A stretch of DNA of 35,463 nucleotides, taken from contig JBNJDE010000006.1 of assembly GCA_051744605.1 (NCBI GenBank), positions 1 through 35,463 of the forward strand, in the 5' to 3' direction. Positions 13,525-21,809 of this stretch are shown here, in pieces; position 1 is the stretch's first letter, and every line of letters begins with the position of its first letter. The notes below the pieces were generated by a model. It was not told where the DNA came from. It ran no database searches and worked only from the letters and a program-made list of their open reading frames with translations. A program made the translations under genes and the position numbers. This DNA comes from Halanaeroarchaeum sp051744605. GTDB taxonomy: Archaea > Halobacteriota > Halobacteria > Halobacteriales > Halobacteriaceae.

Positions 13525-15453
13525 TCAGACCGCGAGCTCGTTGGTGACGCCGATGTCGTCGGCCACGTCGGGGAGGTCGAGTTCCTCCAGCGTCTCGTCG
13601 AGGGGCGTTCCGGAGATCGTCCAGCCACGGGCCGTGTAGTACCGGTCGAGTTCGCGTTCGTACTCCGCCTCGTCGATGGCCTCGCCCTCGTTCGGGCCAT
13701 CCGCCGCGGGTTCGGTGAGTCGCGGGATGAGCCGGTCGTCCTCGCGGCCGAACCCTTCGCGGATGTTGAAGGCCTTCGAGAGGGTATAGGTCCGCTCGCC
13801 GGTGGTCAGCAGTTCGGAGGTAGAGAGATCGAACCCGGTCATGGCGTTCACCAGTTCGCGGACGCCCTCGGCGAGGGTGATGCCGCGGGTGAACTTGCAC
13901 ACGCCGGTGATGTCGTAGATGGTCATCAGGTCTTCGAGCGCCTTGAGCGCGAGCGCCTTGCCGTCCATGCGCTTGCGGTCGTAGTTCTCGAACTCCCAGA
14001 AGTCGCCGCCCATCTCCAGGGCGTACAGACAGGAGGTGAGGTGGTCGGCCCCGCGCGGGGAGACGCCGAACGCCAGCGCCATCCCCTTGATGCCGCGGGC
14101 CTCGAAGCCGGCGGGCGCCTGGTTTTTCACGTGGATCGCGAACTCCTCGCCAGCCCCGAGTTCCCTCGCCGCGTGGGCGTGGCCGTTCATGAGAAGCTGG
14201 GCCAGTTCGCCCTCCGCGTGGGCCATCTTCTCGAGCAGTTCGAGGACCGCGTCGGCGTTCCCGAACTCGAGGTCCGCGTCGATGGAGTCGAGGTGCTCGT
14301 CGTCGAGGAGACCGCGGTCGGCCGCCTCCATCGCCCACGAGATCGCGTTCCCGGCGTCGATGGTGTCGAGGCCCTCGTGGTCGCAGATCTCGTTCGCCTT
14401 CGCGACCGCCTCGATGTCGTCGAGTTCGACGTTGCCGCCGAGCGCGTACTGGGTCTCGTACTCGGGACCGTCGACCGCGATGTCGCCGTACTTCGTGTCC
14501 TCCGCCTCGAAGTACTGGCTGCACGGTTTCGTACAGTACGGACACGGTCGCTTGGTCTGGACGTACTCCTCGGTCCAGTACCGGGGGTCGACCGAGACGC
14601 GGTCGTTGTCCGGGTCCTCGAGTCGGTCGTAGGCCTTCTTGAAGTACCCCGACTGCCAGTTACGCGTCGGATAGATGCCCAGTTCGGTGTTCTTCGCGTC
14701 GAAGGCCTCGCCCGTGCCGTACTGAACGTCGACGTTGGGGTTGCCCGTGCCCTCGATGGCGGTGTCGCCGCGGCCGGTGGTCTCCAGGCGCCACTTCTTG
14801 TTGAGCTCCTCGAGTTCGTCCTCGCGGGCGACCGGGACGCCTTTCGTCCCCTTGACCGCGATCGCCTTGAGGTTCTTCGAGCCCATGACCGCGCCGGGGC
14901 CACCGCGGCCCGCCTGACGATCCTCGCACTCGATCATCGAGATCTTCGAGAGGTTCTCACCCGCCGGACCGATGACTGCCGTCCGGAACTGCCCGCCGTA
15001 TTGCTCTTTGAGCGCGTCGTCGACCGCCCAGGTGTCCATCCCCCAGAGGTCGTCGGCGCTCTCCAGGCGGACGTCGTCGTCCTCGATGACGAGCGTGGTG
15101 TGCTCGTCGGCGGCACCCTTGATGACCAGCGCGTCGTACCCGGCGCGTTTGAGCTGATCGCCCATCTTCGCGCCGACGAGCGACTTGCCGTAGCCACCGG
15201 TCAGCGGCGATTTGAACCCGAAGGTCGTCTTCGACCCCGTCGGAACGGACGGCCCGACCAGGAGTCCCGGCGCGATCGCCAGGACGTTCTCGGGATCGAG
15301 CGGGTCGACGTCCGGCCCCACTTCGTCGTAGAGGAGCTTCGTGGTGAACCCCGTACCGCCGAGATACTTGCGGAGGAACTCCTCGGGGAGTTCCCGTGTC
15401 TCGACGTCCCCCGTCGTCAGGTCGACCGCTAGCAGTTGCTTCCAGTAGCCCAT
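13525..15453 (-). CDS. Aldehyde:ferredoxin oxidoreductase (tungstopterin enzyme)
   Basis: The 642-aa protein is full length for the AOR family. It has the N-terminal domain (MGYWKQLLAVDLTTGDVE, YLGGTGFTTKLL), the pterin-binding stretch QAGRGGPGAVMGSKNLKAI (180-198), and Cys residues for the 4Fe-4S cluster (C304, C307, C311 in CPYCTKPC and C519 in GVCKF). It oxidises an aldehyde to the carboxylate and passes electrons to ferredoxin in the cytosol. A TTTACA-like box about 25 nt before ATG 15453 may give it its own leaderless promoter. Its neighbours suggest glutamate semialdehyde as substrate, which is inference. Confidence 0.93.
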   Translation of the reverse strand: MGYWKQLLAVDLTTGDVETRELPEEFLRKYLGGTGFTTKLLYDEVGPDVDPLDPENVLAIAPGLLVGPSVPTGSKTTFGFKSPLTGGYGKSLVGAKMGDQLKRAGYDALVIKGAADEHTTLVIEDDDVRLESADDLWGMDTWAVDDALKEQYGGQFRTAVIGPAGENLSKISMIECEDRQAGRGGPGAVMGSKNLKAIAVKGTKGVPVAREDELEELNKKWRLETTGRGDTAIEGTGNPNVDVQYGTGEAFDAKNTELGIYPTRNWQSGYFKKAYDRLEDPDNDRVSVDPRYWTEEYVQTKRPCPYCTKPCSQYFEAEDTKYGDIAVDGPEYETQYALGGNVELDDIEAVAKANEICDHEGLDTIDAGNAISWAMEAADRGLLDDEHLDSIDADLEFGNADAVLELLEKMAHAEGELAQLLMNGHAHAARELGAGEEFAIHVKNQAPAGFEARGIKGMALAFGVSPRGADHLTSCLYALEMGGDFWEFENYDRKRMDGKALALKALEDLMTIYDITGVCKFTRGITLAEGVRELVNAMTGFDLSTSELLTTGERTYTLSKAFNIREGFGREDDRLIPRLTEPAADGPNEGEAIDEAEYERELDRYYTARGWTISGTPLDETLEELDLPDVADDIGVTNELAV

Positions 15454-15536
15454 ATTGTCTCTTTGTTCGTTTGTGTAAATGGGTGTTACCCAATCGGTTC
15501 AGGCGTGCTAACGGCCCACTTGGACCGCCACGCCGT

Positions 15537-16052
15537 TCAATCCTCGAGGGCGCGTTCCGTGCCGTCGACACTGTCGACGATGACGTCGCGGCCCTCGCGT
15601 TCGACGATCCAGAACAGTTTGTAGACGTCGATGGGGTCCTCGACCGCGATGTCCGGGGTCGAGCCCACCGCGAACTTCCGCAACGTCCACTTGAAGACGG
15701 CGTCCTCGGCCAGCTCGTCGCACTGCGCTGGCGAGACCTCCGCGGGGAGGACGAGGACGTCGTCGACCGTTCTGGTCACCGGTTCGGGGAAGGTATCGGC
15801 GCGAAGCGTCAGCCGTCGGGATCGGTCCACGGTCACCACGTATTCCTCGACGCGGTCGTCGAGGAGCGGCGGGGAGATCGTCGCGCGCCCACGATAGGCA
15901 CGGTAGGGATAGGCGACGGCACCGACTCTGCCGTCGGCGTCGACCTCGTCCCGTGGGACACCGGGCTCGATGACCGAGAGCGTCGCTGCCCCCCGGACCG
16001 GGTCCTCACGACCCTGCCCATCGACGGCCGGGCGCTTCGCGTTCGTCGTCAT
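15537..16052 (-). CDS. Unknown protein in the proline cluster (171 aa)
   Basis: The product has no domain I can name. It reads as a mixed alpha/beta acidic protein with short strands (RGAATLSVIEPGVPRDEV, EYVVTVDRSRRLTLRADTFP) and a helical C-terminal part (CDELAEDAVFKWTLRKFAV, DVYKLFWIVEREGRDVIVDS). It overlaps the 3' end of putP by 4 bp and ends 83 bp before the oxidoreductase start, so it is translationally coupled to the symporter. A role in proline uptake or in oxidoreductase function is possible but unproven. Confidence 0.7.
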   Translation of the reverse strand: MTTNAKRPAVDGQGREDPVRGAATLSVIEPGVPRDEVDADGRVGAVAYPYRAYRGRATISPPLLDDRVEEYVVTVDRSRRLTLRADTFPEPVTRTVDDVLVLPAEVSPAQCDELAEDAVFKWTLRKFAVGSTPDIAVEDPIDVYKLFWIVEREGRDVIVDSVDGTERALED

Positions 16053-17734
16053 TCTTCGTTCCAGTAGTCGCTGGCGGCGACGTGACCGCGGACGTTGTCC
16101 ATCTCGGTCACGGCCTTCGGTTCGGGGATACCGCCGTCAGTGATGAAGTCGGGGGTGCCGGCCTTGCCCCTGCCCTCCTCGTCGATGACCGCGGAGAGCG
16201 GCTTGTGCATGACGTCGAAGTGCTCTTCGACGTCGCCCTGGTCCGGCGGCGTCGTCAGCAGCGAGACCACGATCAACGCGACGGCGGAGATGACGAACGC
16301 CGGTGCGAGGCCGTAGACGGTGAACAGACCGTTCATGAACGGCCCCATCGCGTCGATGGTCCCCTGCCCGATGATCGCCGGCCACTGCGGCCAGACGATC
16401 ATCGCGATGCCACCGGAGAGCATGCTCGCGACGGCGCCCCACTTGGTCAGACCCTTCCACCAGAGCGTGGCGATCAGTAGCGGACCGAGCGAGGCCCCGA
16501 GACCGCCCCACGCGTAGTCGAGGACGAGCGTGTAGATGGGCGTGTCCTTTGCCAGCATGGCGAAGGCGATGGACGCCCCACCGATGATCAGGGTCACGAT
16601 ACGGGAGTAGAGGACGAGTTTCTCCTGACTCGCGTCCGGGTTGACGTACCCGTGGTAGACGTCCTCGACGACCGCGCTGGTCGCGACGAGGAGCTGTGAG
16701 TCTCCGCTGGACATCATGGCCGCGAGCGCGGCCGCGAGGACCACCCCGGCCACGACGCCCGGCAGCAGTTCGAGGGTCAACAGCGGCATCGCGTTGTCCG
16801 GGTTCTCGAGGCCCGCACCGAGCTGGATCAGCGCGTAGATACCGACCAGGGCCGCGCCGATGTAGGCGACGAACATGAACAACTGCGCGACGAGCGCCGC
16901 CTTCCGGACGTTCTTCACGCGGTCGATCCCCATAAAGCGCACCATGATGTGCGGATTGCCGGGGACGCCGAGACCGATCGCGGCGTAGGAGATGATACCG
17001 AAGAGTGCCGCCCAGCCGCTCATCCCGCCGGTAATGCTCGTCAGCGAGGCGCCGCCCTCCATCTGCGCGAGCATCTCGAACGGGGAGCCGTAGTTCACGA
17101 AGGCGATGATCGGGAGGATGATGAAGGCGATGAGAATGATGGCGCCCTGGAAGTAATCGGACCAGGCGACGGCGAAGTAGCCGCCGAGGAACGTGTACCC
17201 GACGACGATGACGCCGCCGATGACCACGCCCAGCCACATCTCCATCCCGGTCAGGACGCGCAGGAGCGTCCCGGCGGCGACGATCTGCGCACCGACGTAC
17301 CCGCCCTCGAAGACGATGAGGACGGCCGCCGAGACGCCCTTCACCAGGCCGGTGTCGTCCTGGAGACGGGTCTCGAAGAACGTCGGGAGCGTGACCGCCT
17401 TGACGATCTCGGAGTACTTGCGGAGCCGTTTGGCGATGGCGGACCAGGCGAACAGGTCGGCCGGGATCATCCCGAGCCCGTTCAGGAACGCCATGATACC
17501 GCCGCCGTAGGCGTCGGCCGGGACCCCGAGGGTGAGCCAGCCACTCATCTCGGAGGCCCGCTCGGAGAACCCGGTCACGACCGGGCCGACGCGGCGGCCA
17601 CCGATGACGTAGTCACCCACGGTGTCCATAAAGCGCGAGGACCAGACGCCGATACCGATGAGGACGAGGAGGTAGATAGCGAACGTGCCAAGCACCCAGT
17701 TGCTTGCGCCGCCGGCGATGGCTTCAGACGCCAT
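16049..17734 (-). CDS. putP: Sodium/solute symporter, PutP-like (SSS family)
   Basis: The 561-aa integral membrane protein has the SSS pattern of about 13 TM helices, starting VLGTFAIYLLVLIGIGVW, and family landmarks such as DYVIGGRRVG, ASEMSGWLTLGVPADAYGGG, the GNPHIMVRFM motif and AAMMSSGDSQLLVATSAV, near the conserved Na+ site region. Proline is the likely substrate because proline dehydrogenase lies in the same cluster, but pantothenate, acetate or other SSS substrates cannot be excluded from sequence. It overlaps the start region of a 50-aa single-TM protein upstream and the unknown gene downstream. Confidence 0.92.
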   Translation of the reverse strand: MASEAIAGGASNWVLGTFAIYLLVLIGIGVWSSRFMDTVGDYVIGGRRVGPVVTGFSERASEMSGWLTLGVPADAYGGGIMAFLNGLGMIPADLFAWSAIAKRLRKYSEIVKAVTLPTFFETRLQDDTGLVKGVSAAVLIVFEGGYVGAQIVAAGTLLRVLTGMEMWLGVVIGGVIVVGYTFLGGYFAVAWSDYFQGAIILIAFIILPIIAFVNYGSPFEMLAQMEGGASLTSITGGMSGWAALFGIISYAAIGLGVPGNPHIMVRFMGIDRVKNVRKAALVAQLFMFVAYIGAALVGIYALIQLGAGLENPDNAMPLLTLELLPGVVAGVVLAAALAAMMSSGDSQLLVATSAVVEDVYHGYVNPDASQEKLVLYSRIVTLIIGGASIAFAMLAKDTPIYTLVLDYAWGGLGASLGPLLIATLWWKGLTKWGAVASMLSGGIAMIVWPQWPAIIGQGTIDAMGPFMNGLFTVYGLAPAFVISAVALIVVSLLTTPPDQGDVEEHFDVMHKPLSAVIDEEGRGKAGTPDFITDGGIPEPKAVTEMDNVRGHVAASDYWNEE

Positions 17735-17876
17735 CGCTCATCTCCTCCTCGTACTGTTTGCGAAGTTTCTTTTCGCGTTTGCCTTCCCAGAAGTACCACA
17801 CCCACAGCAGGATGAAGTACACGACAAACGGAAGAGCCAGTCCAATCCAGTCAACTGTACCCAATCCACCCGGCAT
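17724..17876 (-). CDS. 50-aa single-TM protein coupled to putP (symporter small accessory type)
   Basis: ATG 17876 opens a 50-codon frame with one strong hydrophobic helix (WIGLALPFVVYFILLWVWYFW, about residues 10-30), then a charged tail EGKREKKLRKQYEEEM. The stop TGA 17724-17726 lies inside the putP start region, an 11-bp overlap. Small single-TM proteins next to SSS symporters are known in bacteria as symporter small accessory proteins, and this one has the same layout. A TTAATA box about 28 nt upstream makes it the first gene of the transcript. Function is inferred from position. Confidence 0.8.
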   Translation of the reverse strand: MPGGLGTVDWIGLALPFVVYFILLWVWYFWEGKREKKLRKQYEEEMSDGV

Positions 17877-17891
17877 GCAACTGGCGTTAAG

Positions 17892-17955
17892 ATACATCTA
17901 CTATTAAGAATACGGGGTTGCCCGCCGACAGCAACAGTTATACATGTAGTATTCA
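17892..17955 (-). promoter_or_regulatory. Promoter of the proline cluster with a 16-bp imperfect repeat
   Basis: Two related 16-mers lie 48 bp apart on the plus strand: ATACATCTACTATTAA (17892-17907) and ATACATGTAGTATTCA (17940-17955), 13 of 16 bases the same. The first overlaps the TATA-like box of the small accessory protein gene, and the second contains a perfect TACATGTA palindrome. This fits a pair of binding sites for a regulator of proline use, but no regulator gene is visible in the window. Confidence 0.45.
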
Positions 17956-18182
17956 ATATCGAGGGTTCGGGGCCCAGAACCTGGATTTTCAGGCGTTTGT
18001 CGGAAGCGCCTGCCGTCCTGTCAATTTGCTACTACCTGAAAGTTTATAACGTATTATCGTACTACTCCACGTGGCGCCGTCACGAAGGTCGGTCCGTTGT
18101 GCAGCAGCGAACGGCCGATCTCGCTCGGCGAGGACCCTCCCTAACCAACTGTTAAGTACGTCACAGCGAAAGGATACGGTGA
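17956..18182 (+). promoter_or_regulatory. Intergenic region with TATA-like boxes before the coiled-coil gene
   Basis: This 227-bp stretch has no gene I can support. A strong TATA-like AGTTTATAAC lies at 18041-18050 and a second TTAAGTA box at about 18151-18157, the latter about 28 nt before ATG 18183 and so likely the leaderless promoter of that gene. The first box could drive a short RNA or a longer leader. Confidence 0.4.
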
Positions 18183-19196
18183 ATGGCTGGCCAACCAGGG
18201 GACGAACCCGTGGAATCCGACGCCGGTGGTGACGCTGTCGAGAGCCAGGAGGGCACTGAGGAAAGCGGCAGCCTTCCCATGACCGGCACGTCCGCCGCGT
18301 GGATTCGAGAGCGAGCGGCGACCGTCGGTCTGGAGCCGGAGACGTATCTCGAGCGCGTGGTCGTCTCGCTGCGGGCCGTCGAAGCTGGTGACCCCCTGGA
18401 GGACCTGGCCACCGCCGAGGAGTACGCCGCCCTCGAGGAGCGAGTCGACTCCCTGGACGACGCCCTGGAGACGAAGATCCAGGACGTCCGAGAGCGGGTC
18501 GTCCAGGTCAAACGCGAGACGGACGGCAAGGCGCCGGTCGACCACGGCCACCCGGAGCTCCGAGATGATATCGCGACCGGACTGGACCGGGCTCGACAGG
18601 CGAAAGAGCGGACAGCGTCCCTCGAGGAGACCGTCGACACCATCGAGTCGCGGCTCGAACGCGGCTTCGAGAACTACGAGGAGATCCTCGAGTACCTCGT
18701 CGATCGCACCGACGATCTGGCGGCGGACGTGGTCTCGCTGAAAGGCGCGACCGACGCGATCGTCCGCCATCTCCAGGTACTCCGCACCCGGGAGCAACGC
18801 CGCCAGCGCACGGACGAACTGAAGGAAGCCGCCAACCGGAAGGGCGTGACCGAAGCCCGCTGTGAATCCTGTGGCAGCGACGTGACCGTCGCCCTGTTGA
18901 CCGAACCGGCGTGCCCGGTCTGTAACGCCGACGTCGCGGGAGTGACCCCGAAACAGGGGTTCTTCGGATCGGCCACGCTCGAGACGGGCGTGCCACCGGC
19001 GCTCGAGGAACCAGACGAATCGCCGGCCGACGAGCTCGCCGACCTGACCGAAGAACCGACCGGTCGCGCCGCCGAGTCTGACCGAGACGGTGGAGCCGAT
19101 CCGACGGCGATCCTGAACGAGGACGGCTCACTCGTCGACGCGGAGCCAGTCGACAGCGAACCGCCCGTCGAGCGCCGGGAGGGCAGTGATGAGTGA
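18183..19196 (+). CDS. Coiled-coil protein with zinc ribbon
   Basis: The 337-aa product has a disordered acidic N-terminus, a helical region AAWIRERAATVGLEPETYLERVV, then long coiled coils at about residues 75-215 (repeated heptads such as LEERVDSLDDALETKIQDVRERV). A zinc ribbon follows, with CESCGSDV and CPVCNADV, and then a disordered acidic tail. I know of haloarchaeal homologues of this form but no assigned function; the coiled coil suggests a dimer or a scaffold. It overlaps the next gene by 8 bp, so the two products are probably made together. Confidence 0.75.
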   Translation: MAGQPGDEPVESDAGGDAVESQEGTEESGSLPMTGTSAAWIRERAATVGLEPETYLERVVVSLRAVEAGDPLEDLATAEEYAALEERVDSLDDALETKIQDVRERVVQVKRETDGKAPVDHGHPELRDDIATGLDRARQAKERTASLEETVDTIESRLERGFENYEEILEYLVDRTDDLAADVVSLKGATDAIVRHLQVLRTREQRRQRTDELKEAANRKGVTEARCESCGSDVTVALLTEPACPVCNADVAGVTPKQGFFGSATLETGVPPALEEPDESPADELADLTEEPTGRAAESDRDGGADPTAILNEDGSLVDAEPVDSEPPVERREGSDE

Positions 19197-19824
19197 CGAC
19201 GAGGCCGATGAGCCCCTCGAAGACCTCGTCCGGGAAGTCGAATCTCGAACCGGCGACGGCGATGGCGATCGGTCGAACGGGGAGACAGCGGATGACGAGC
19301 CCCGTGCGAAGGCAGGCGAACGCCCGTCCACCCCGGACGAGCGACCGGCTGATACACGAGACCGGCCGAGTGACCCGGAACCAGGACGAACGGATGCAGA
19401 CGACGGCCCACTCGGCGATCTTCGTCGAGCGGTCGAGTCGCGCTCCGGGACGGAAGGGGTGACCGGGCAGGACGAAACCGACCGAGAGTCGGCGGGAGCG
19501 GGGGCTGTCGACGACGACCATTTCGCCGAGATGGACGTCGAGGACGTCGGCGCGGACGAGGTCTGGGCCGACCTGCTCTTCGACGACGGCGGCCCGACCG
19601 AGGGTGCATTCCCCGCGACGGAACACGACGCGGGGGACGATGGCCCTGGGCAGGTCGTCACCAAGCGACTCTGCCACCGGTGTGAGTACTTCGGCGATCC
19701 GCCGACGCTGCACTGCACTCACGAGGGGACCAGCATCGAGGAACTCGTCGGCATGGACCACTATCGGGTGACGGACTGTCCGATGGTGGCCGACGATTAC
19801 GACGAACGCGACGACGACTCCTGA
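19189..19824 (+). CDS. Acidic disordered protein with a C-terminal Cys-rich domain
   Basis: The start is ATG 19189, within ATGAGTGA at the end of the coiled-coil gene. The first 110 or so residues are low-complexity, rich in Asp, Glu, Arg and Pro, and contain two related segments (PLEDLVREVESRTG and PLGDLRRAVESRSG). The C-terminal part from about 155 holds a possible metal site: LCHRCEYF, LHCTHEG and VTDCPMV. The function is unknown. Translational coupling suggests a partner of the coiled-coil protein. Confidence 0.75.
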   Translation: MSDDEADEPLEDLVREVESRTGDGDGDRSNGETADDEPRAKAGERPSTPDERPADTRDRPSDPEPGRTDADDGPLGDLRRAVESRSGTEGVTGQDETDRESAGAGAVDDDHFAEMDVEDVGADEVWADLLFDDGGPTEGAFPATEHDAGDDGPGQVVTKRLCHRCEYFGDPPTLHCTHEGTSIEELVGMDHYRVTDCPMVADDYDERDDDS

Positions 19825-19878
19825 TCGGCGCGACGGGGAGTCCCGGAGCTTATTGGTGGCGCACGTGTACCGCGATAT

Positions 19879-20199
19879 ATGCAATTCTGCGATGAATGTG
19901 GCTCCATGCTTCGAGCCGAGGGGGACGTGATGCGGTGTGCGTCCTGCGGATACGAGGAGCCCAAAGACGAGGCGCTCGCCGAGTCATACGTCTCGACCGA
20001 GTCGCAGGACGAGAGCGACGTCATCGAGACCGAGGAGGGTGCGGACTTCGAGGGGAAGCCGACCGCGAACGAGGCCTGTCCCGAGTGCGACAACGACGAG
20101 GCGTGGTACACCATCAAACAGACCGGATCGGCCGACGAACCACCGACGCGATTTTTCAAGTGCACCGAATGTGGTGCTCGCTGGCGCGGGTACAACTGA
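19879..20199 (+). CDS. tfs: Transcription elongation factor TFS
   Basis: The 106-aa protein is archaeal TFS, related to TFIIS and RPB9. It stimulates RNA cleavage by a backtracked RNA polymerase. An N-terminal zinc ribbon (CDECGSML, CASCGYEE), an acidic linker, and a C-terminal ribbon (CPECDNDEAWY, CTECGARWRGY) are all present, including the catalytic Asp-Glu pair in QTGSADEPPTRFFKC. A TTATTG element about 28 nt before ATG 19879 fits a leaderless transcript. Confidence 0.95.
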   Translation: MQFCDECGSMLRAEGDVMRCASCGYEEPKDEALAESYVSTESQDESDVIETEEGADFEGKPTANEACPECDNDEAWYTIKQTGSADEPPTRFFKCTECGARWRGYN

Positions 20200-20223
20200 G
20201 TCCGACTGCGTCGCTCCCGGCCC

Positions 20224-21087
20224 TCAGACCGCCAACCAGCCGAGGAAGACGAGGAAGCCGCCGAGGACGGTCGACGCGACCGCGTGCAAGCGCAACCTGT
20301 CGAGGAGTTCGTGGGACTCACCGGACATCGCGACGGCCTCCGTGTGGACCTCGCCGCCGGTCTCACAGCTCGGGAGGAAGTCCATCGCGACGTGGAGGAA
20401 GGTACCGGCGGCGAAGCCGAAGACGATACCCCGGAGGGGCGCCGACGCCGGCGGTTCGAACAGGCTCACGGTGAGCGCGGCGATGCCGACGCCGGTCGCC
20501 GGCAACAGGATAGTGGTGAGTGGCCGGTCGGCGCGGGTGAACCGACGGGCGGCCGCGTAGCCGGCGGGCCCCTTGTGCGAGACGATGGAGAGACCGAGTA
20601 ACGCGCCGAGCGACGGCATCGAGGTGTAGACGAGTCCGATGATGGCACCGGCGGACAGCGAGTGCGCGGAGAGCTGGGCCGCCGTCCGGTCGAGGGGCAG
20701 GTTCCGATGCGAGATCCGATGGCCGACCGCGTGCGCCCCGAATCCGGTGAGGACCCCGGCCGCGATGCCGAAGCCGCCCCACGAGGGGTCGTGACCGATG
20801 GCCGACGGGACCAGAAAGACCGACGAGGAGGTGATCATCGCGCCGCTGGCGAGTCCGTATGTCCAGACGACGCCGAGCGGATGGCGGTTCCTGGTCCTGG
20901 AACCGAGGACGGCACCGATCGACATGGTGACGAAGGCGACCCAGGCGATGAACAGCAGCTTCGGCGCCGGGACGAACAGGAGGGAAACGGCCGTGAGTAC
21001 GAGGAACGCGAGAAGGCTCACGAATCCGAGAGCGATGGTCCGCCGCCTGATTTTCGAATCGGCGGACCGGTCGGCGTGGCCGTGCAT
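20224..21087 (-). CDS. ZIP-family metal transporter
   Basis: The 287-aa membrane protein has about eight TM segments and a His-containing N-terminus (MHGHADRSAD). TM4-TM5 carry the metal-site residues of the ZIP family: GAHAVGHRISH, then LSAHSLSAGAIIGLVYTS and IVSHKGPAGYAA. It probably imports zinc or a related divalent metal. ATG 21087 is chosen over the 22-codon longer reading, whose Arg-rich start does not look like the family. Confidence 0.88.
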   Translation of the reverse strand: MHGHADRSADSKIRRRTIALGFVSLLAFLVLTAVSLLFVPAPKLLFIAWVAFVTMSIGAVLGSRTRNRHPLGVVWTYGLASGAMITSSSVFLVPSAIGHDPSWGGFGIAAGVLTGFGAHAVGHRISHRNLPLDRTAAQLSAHSLSAGAIIGLVYTSMPSLGALLGLSIVSHKGPAGYAAARRFTRADRPLTTILLPATGVGIAALTVSLFEPPASAPLRGIVFGFAAGTFLHVAMDFLPSCETGGEVHTEAVAMSGESHELLDRLRLHAVASTVLGGFLVFLGWLAV

Positions 21088-21149
21088 GTCAGTAGTACCA
21101 GCTGGTGTCTCGGTAATAGCGTTCCGATTGCGACGGATCCGGCGACGGC

Positions 21150-21809
21150 TCACTCGCGGTCCGATCCGTCGAGGACGGCACCATCGAGGGGCAGATCGGG
21201 CGTCGAGCCGACCCAGACGATCCGCTCGGCGGCCTCGTCGAGTTCCGCCGTCGAGGCCGTCTCCGGGACCGCGTCCACGGCCACGGCACCCACCGCCTGA
21301 TCGAGGTCGGCCGCAAATCCCGCCATCACGGCGATACGGGCCGCCTGCGCGACGCCCAGGGGCCCGGCACCGGCTCGCTCGCCCATCCGGACGACGGGCA
21401 CCACCACCCGTCCATCAGCGCGAAGATGTGGAACTGCTTCGCGGATGGTCGCGAACGCGCCACGGGCGATGGTCCTGAGCGTGTCGTCGAACGCGCTGAA
21501 GGAGGTGGTCTGGAGGGGTTCCGAGCCGGCGTCACCGTGCGAGACGCTCGCCGCCGGGACGACGACGTCGATCCCATCGCCGAATCGGGCGGCGGTCTCC
21601 ACGAGCCGTTCCAGATCGAACTCGTCGCGGGCGTCGGTCCGGAGTCCGGTGGCCGCCCCGCCGTCCGCTTCGATTGCTTCCGCGAGGTCGACGACGGCCG
21701 CCCCGTCTCGACCACCAAGGACGACCCTCGCTCCCCGTCCGGCGAATCCCCTCGCGACCCGATCGGCGAGGGGCGTTCCGACACCGGTGAGCACCACTGT
21801 GCCTTCCAT
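21150..21809 (-). CDS. SDR-like Rossmann protein without the catalytic Tyr-Lys
   Basis: The roughly 219-aa product opens MEGTVVLTGVGTPLADRVARGFAGRGARVVLGGRD, the short-chain dehydrogenase dinucleotide fold with a TGxxxxxG-like loop, and keeps a later DVVVPAASVSHGD strand. The usual YxxxK is absent: the region that should carry it reads AGPLGVAQAARIAVMAG. It may bind NAD(P) without acting as a classical oxidoreductase. ATG 21809 has a TTTACTT box about 26 nt upstream; the frame also allows a TTG start three codons earlier. Confidence 0.75.
   Translation of the reverse strand: MEGTVVLTGVGTPLADRVARGFAGRGARVVLGGRDGAAVVDLAEAIEADGGAATGLRTDARDEFDLERLVETAARFGDGIDVVVPAASVSHGDAGSEPLQTTSFSAFDDTLRTIARGAFATIREAVPHLRADGRVVVPVVRMGERAGAGPLGVAQAARIAVMAGFAADLDQAVGAVAVDAVPETASTAELDEAAERIVWVGSTPDLPLDGAVLDGSDRE

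Noticed and set aside
13351..15432. A 693-codon plus-strand open frame opposite the aldehyde:ferredoxin oxidoreductase
   Set aside because: It is the mirror of a clearly recognisable gene in GC-rich DNA; its translation is rich in Val, Arg and Leu with no family match.
16949..17815. 288-codon plus-strand frame opposite putP
   Set aside because: Asp/Arg/Gly-rich shadow of a membrane protein gene; no support.
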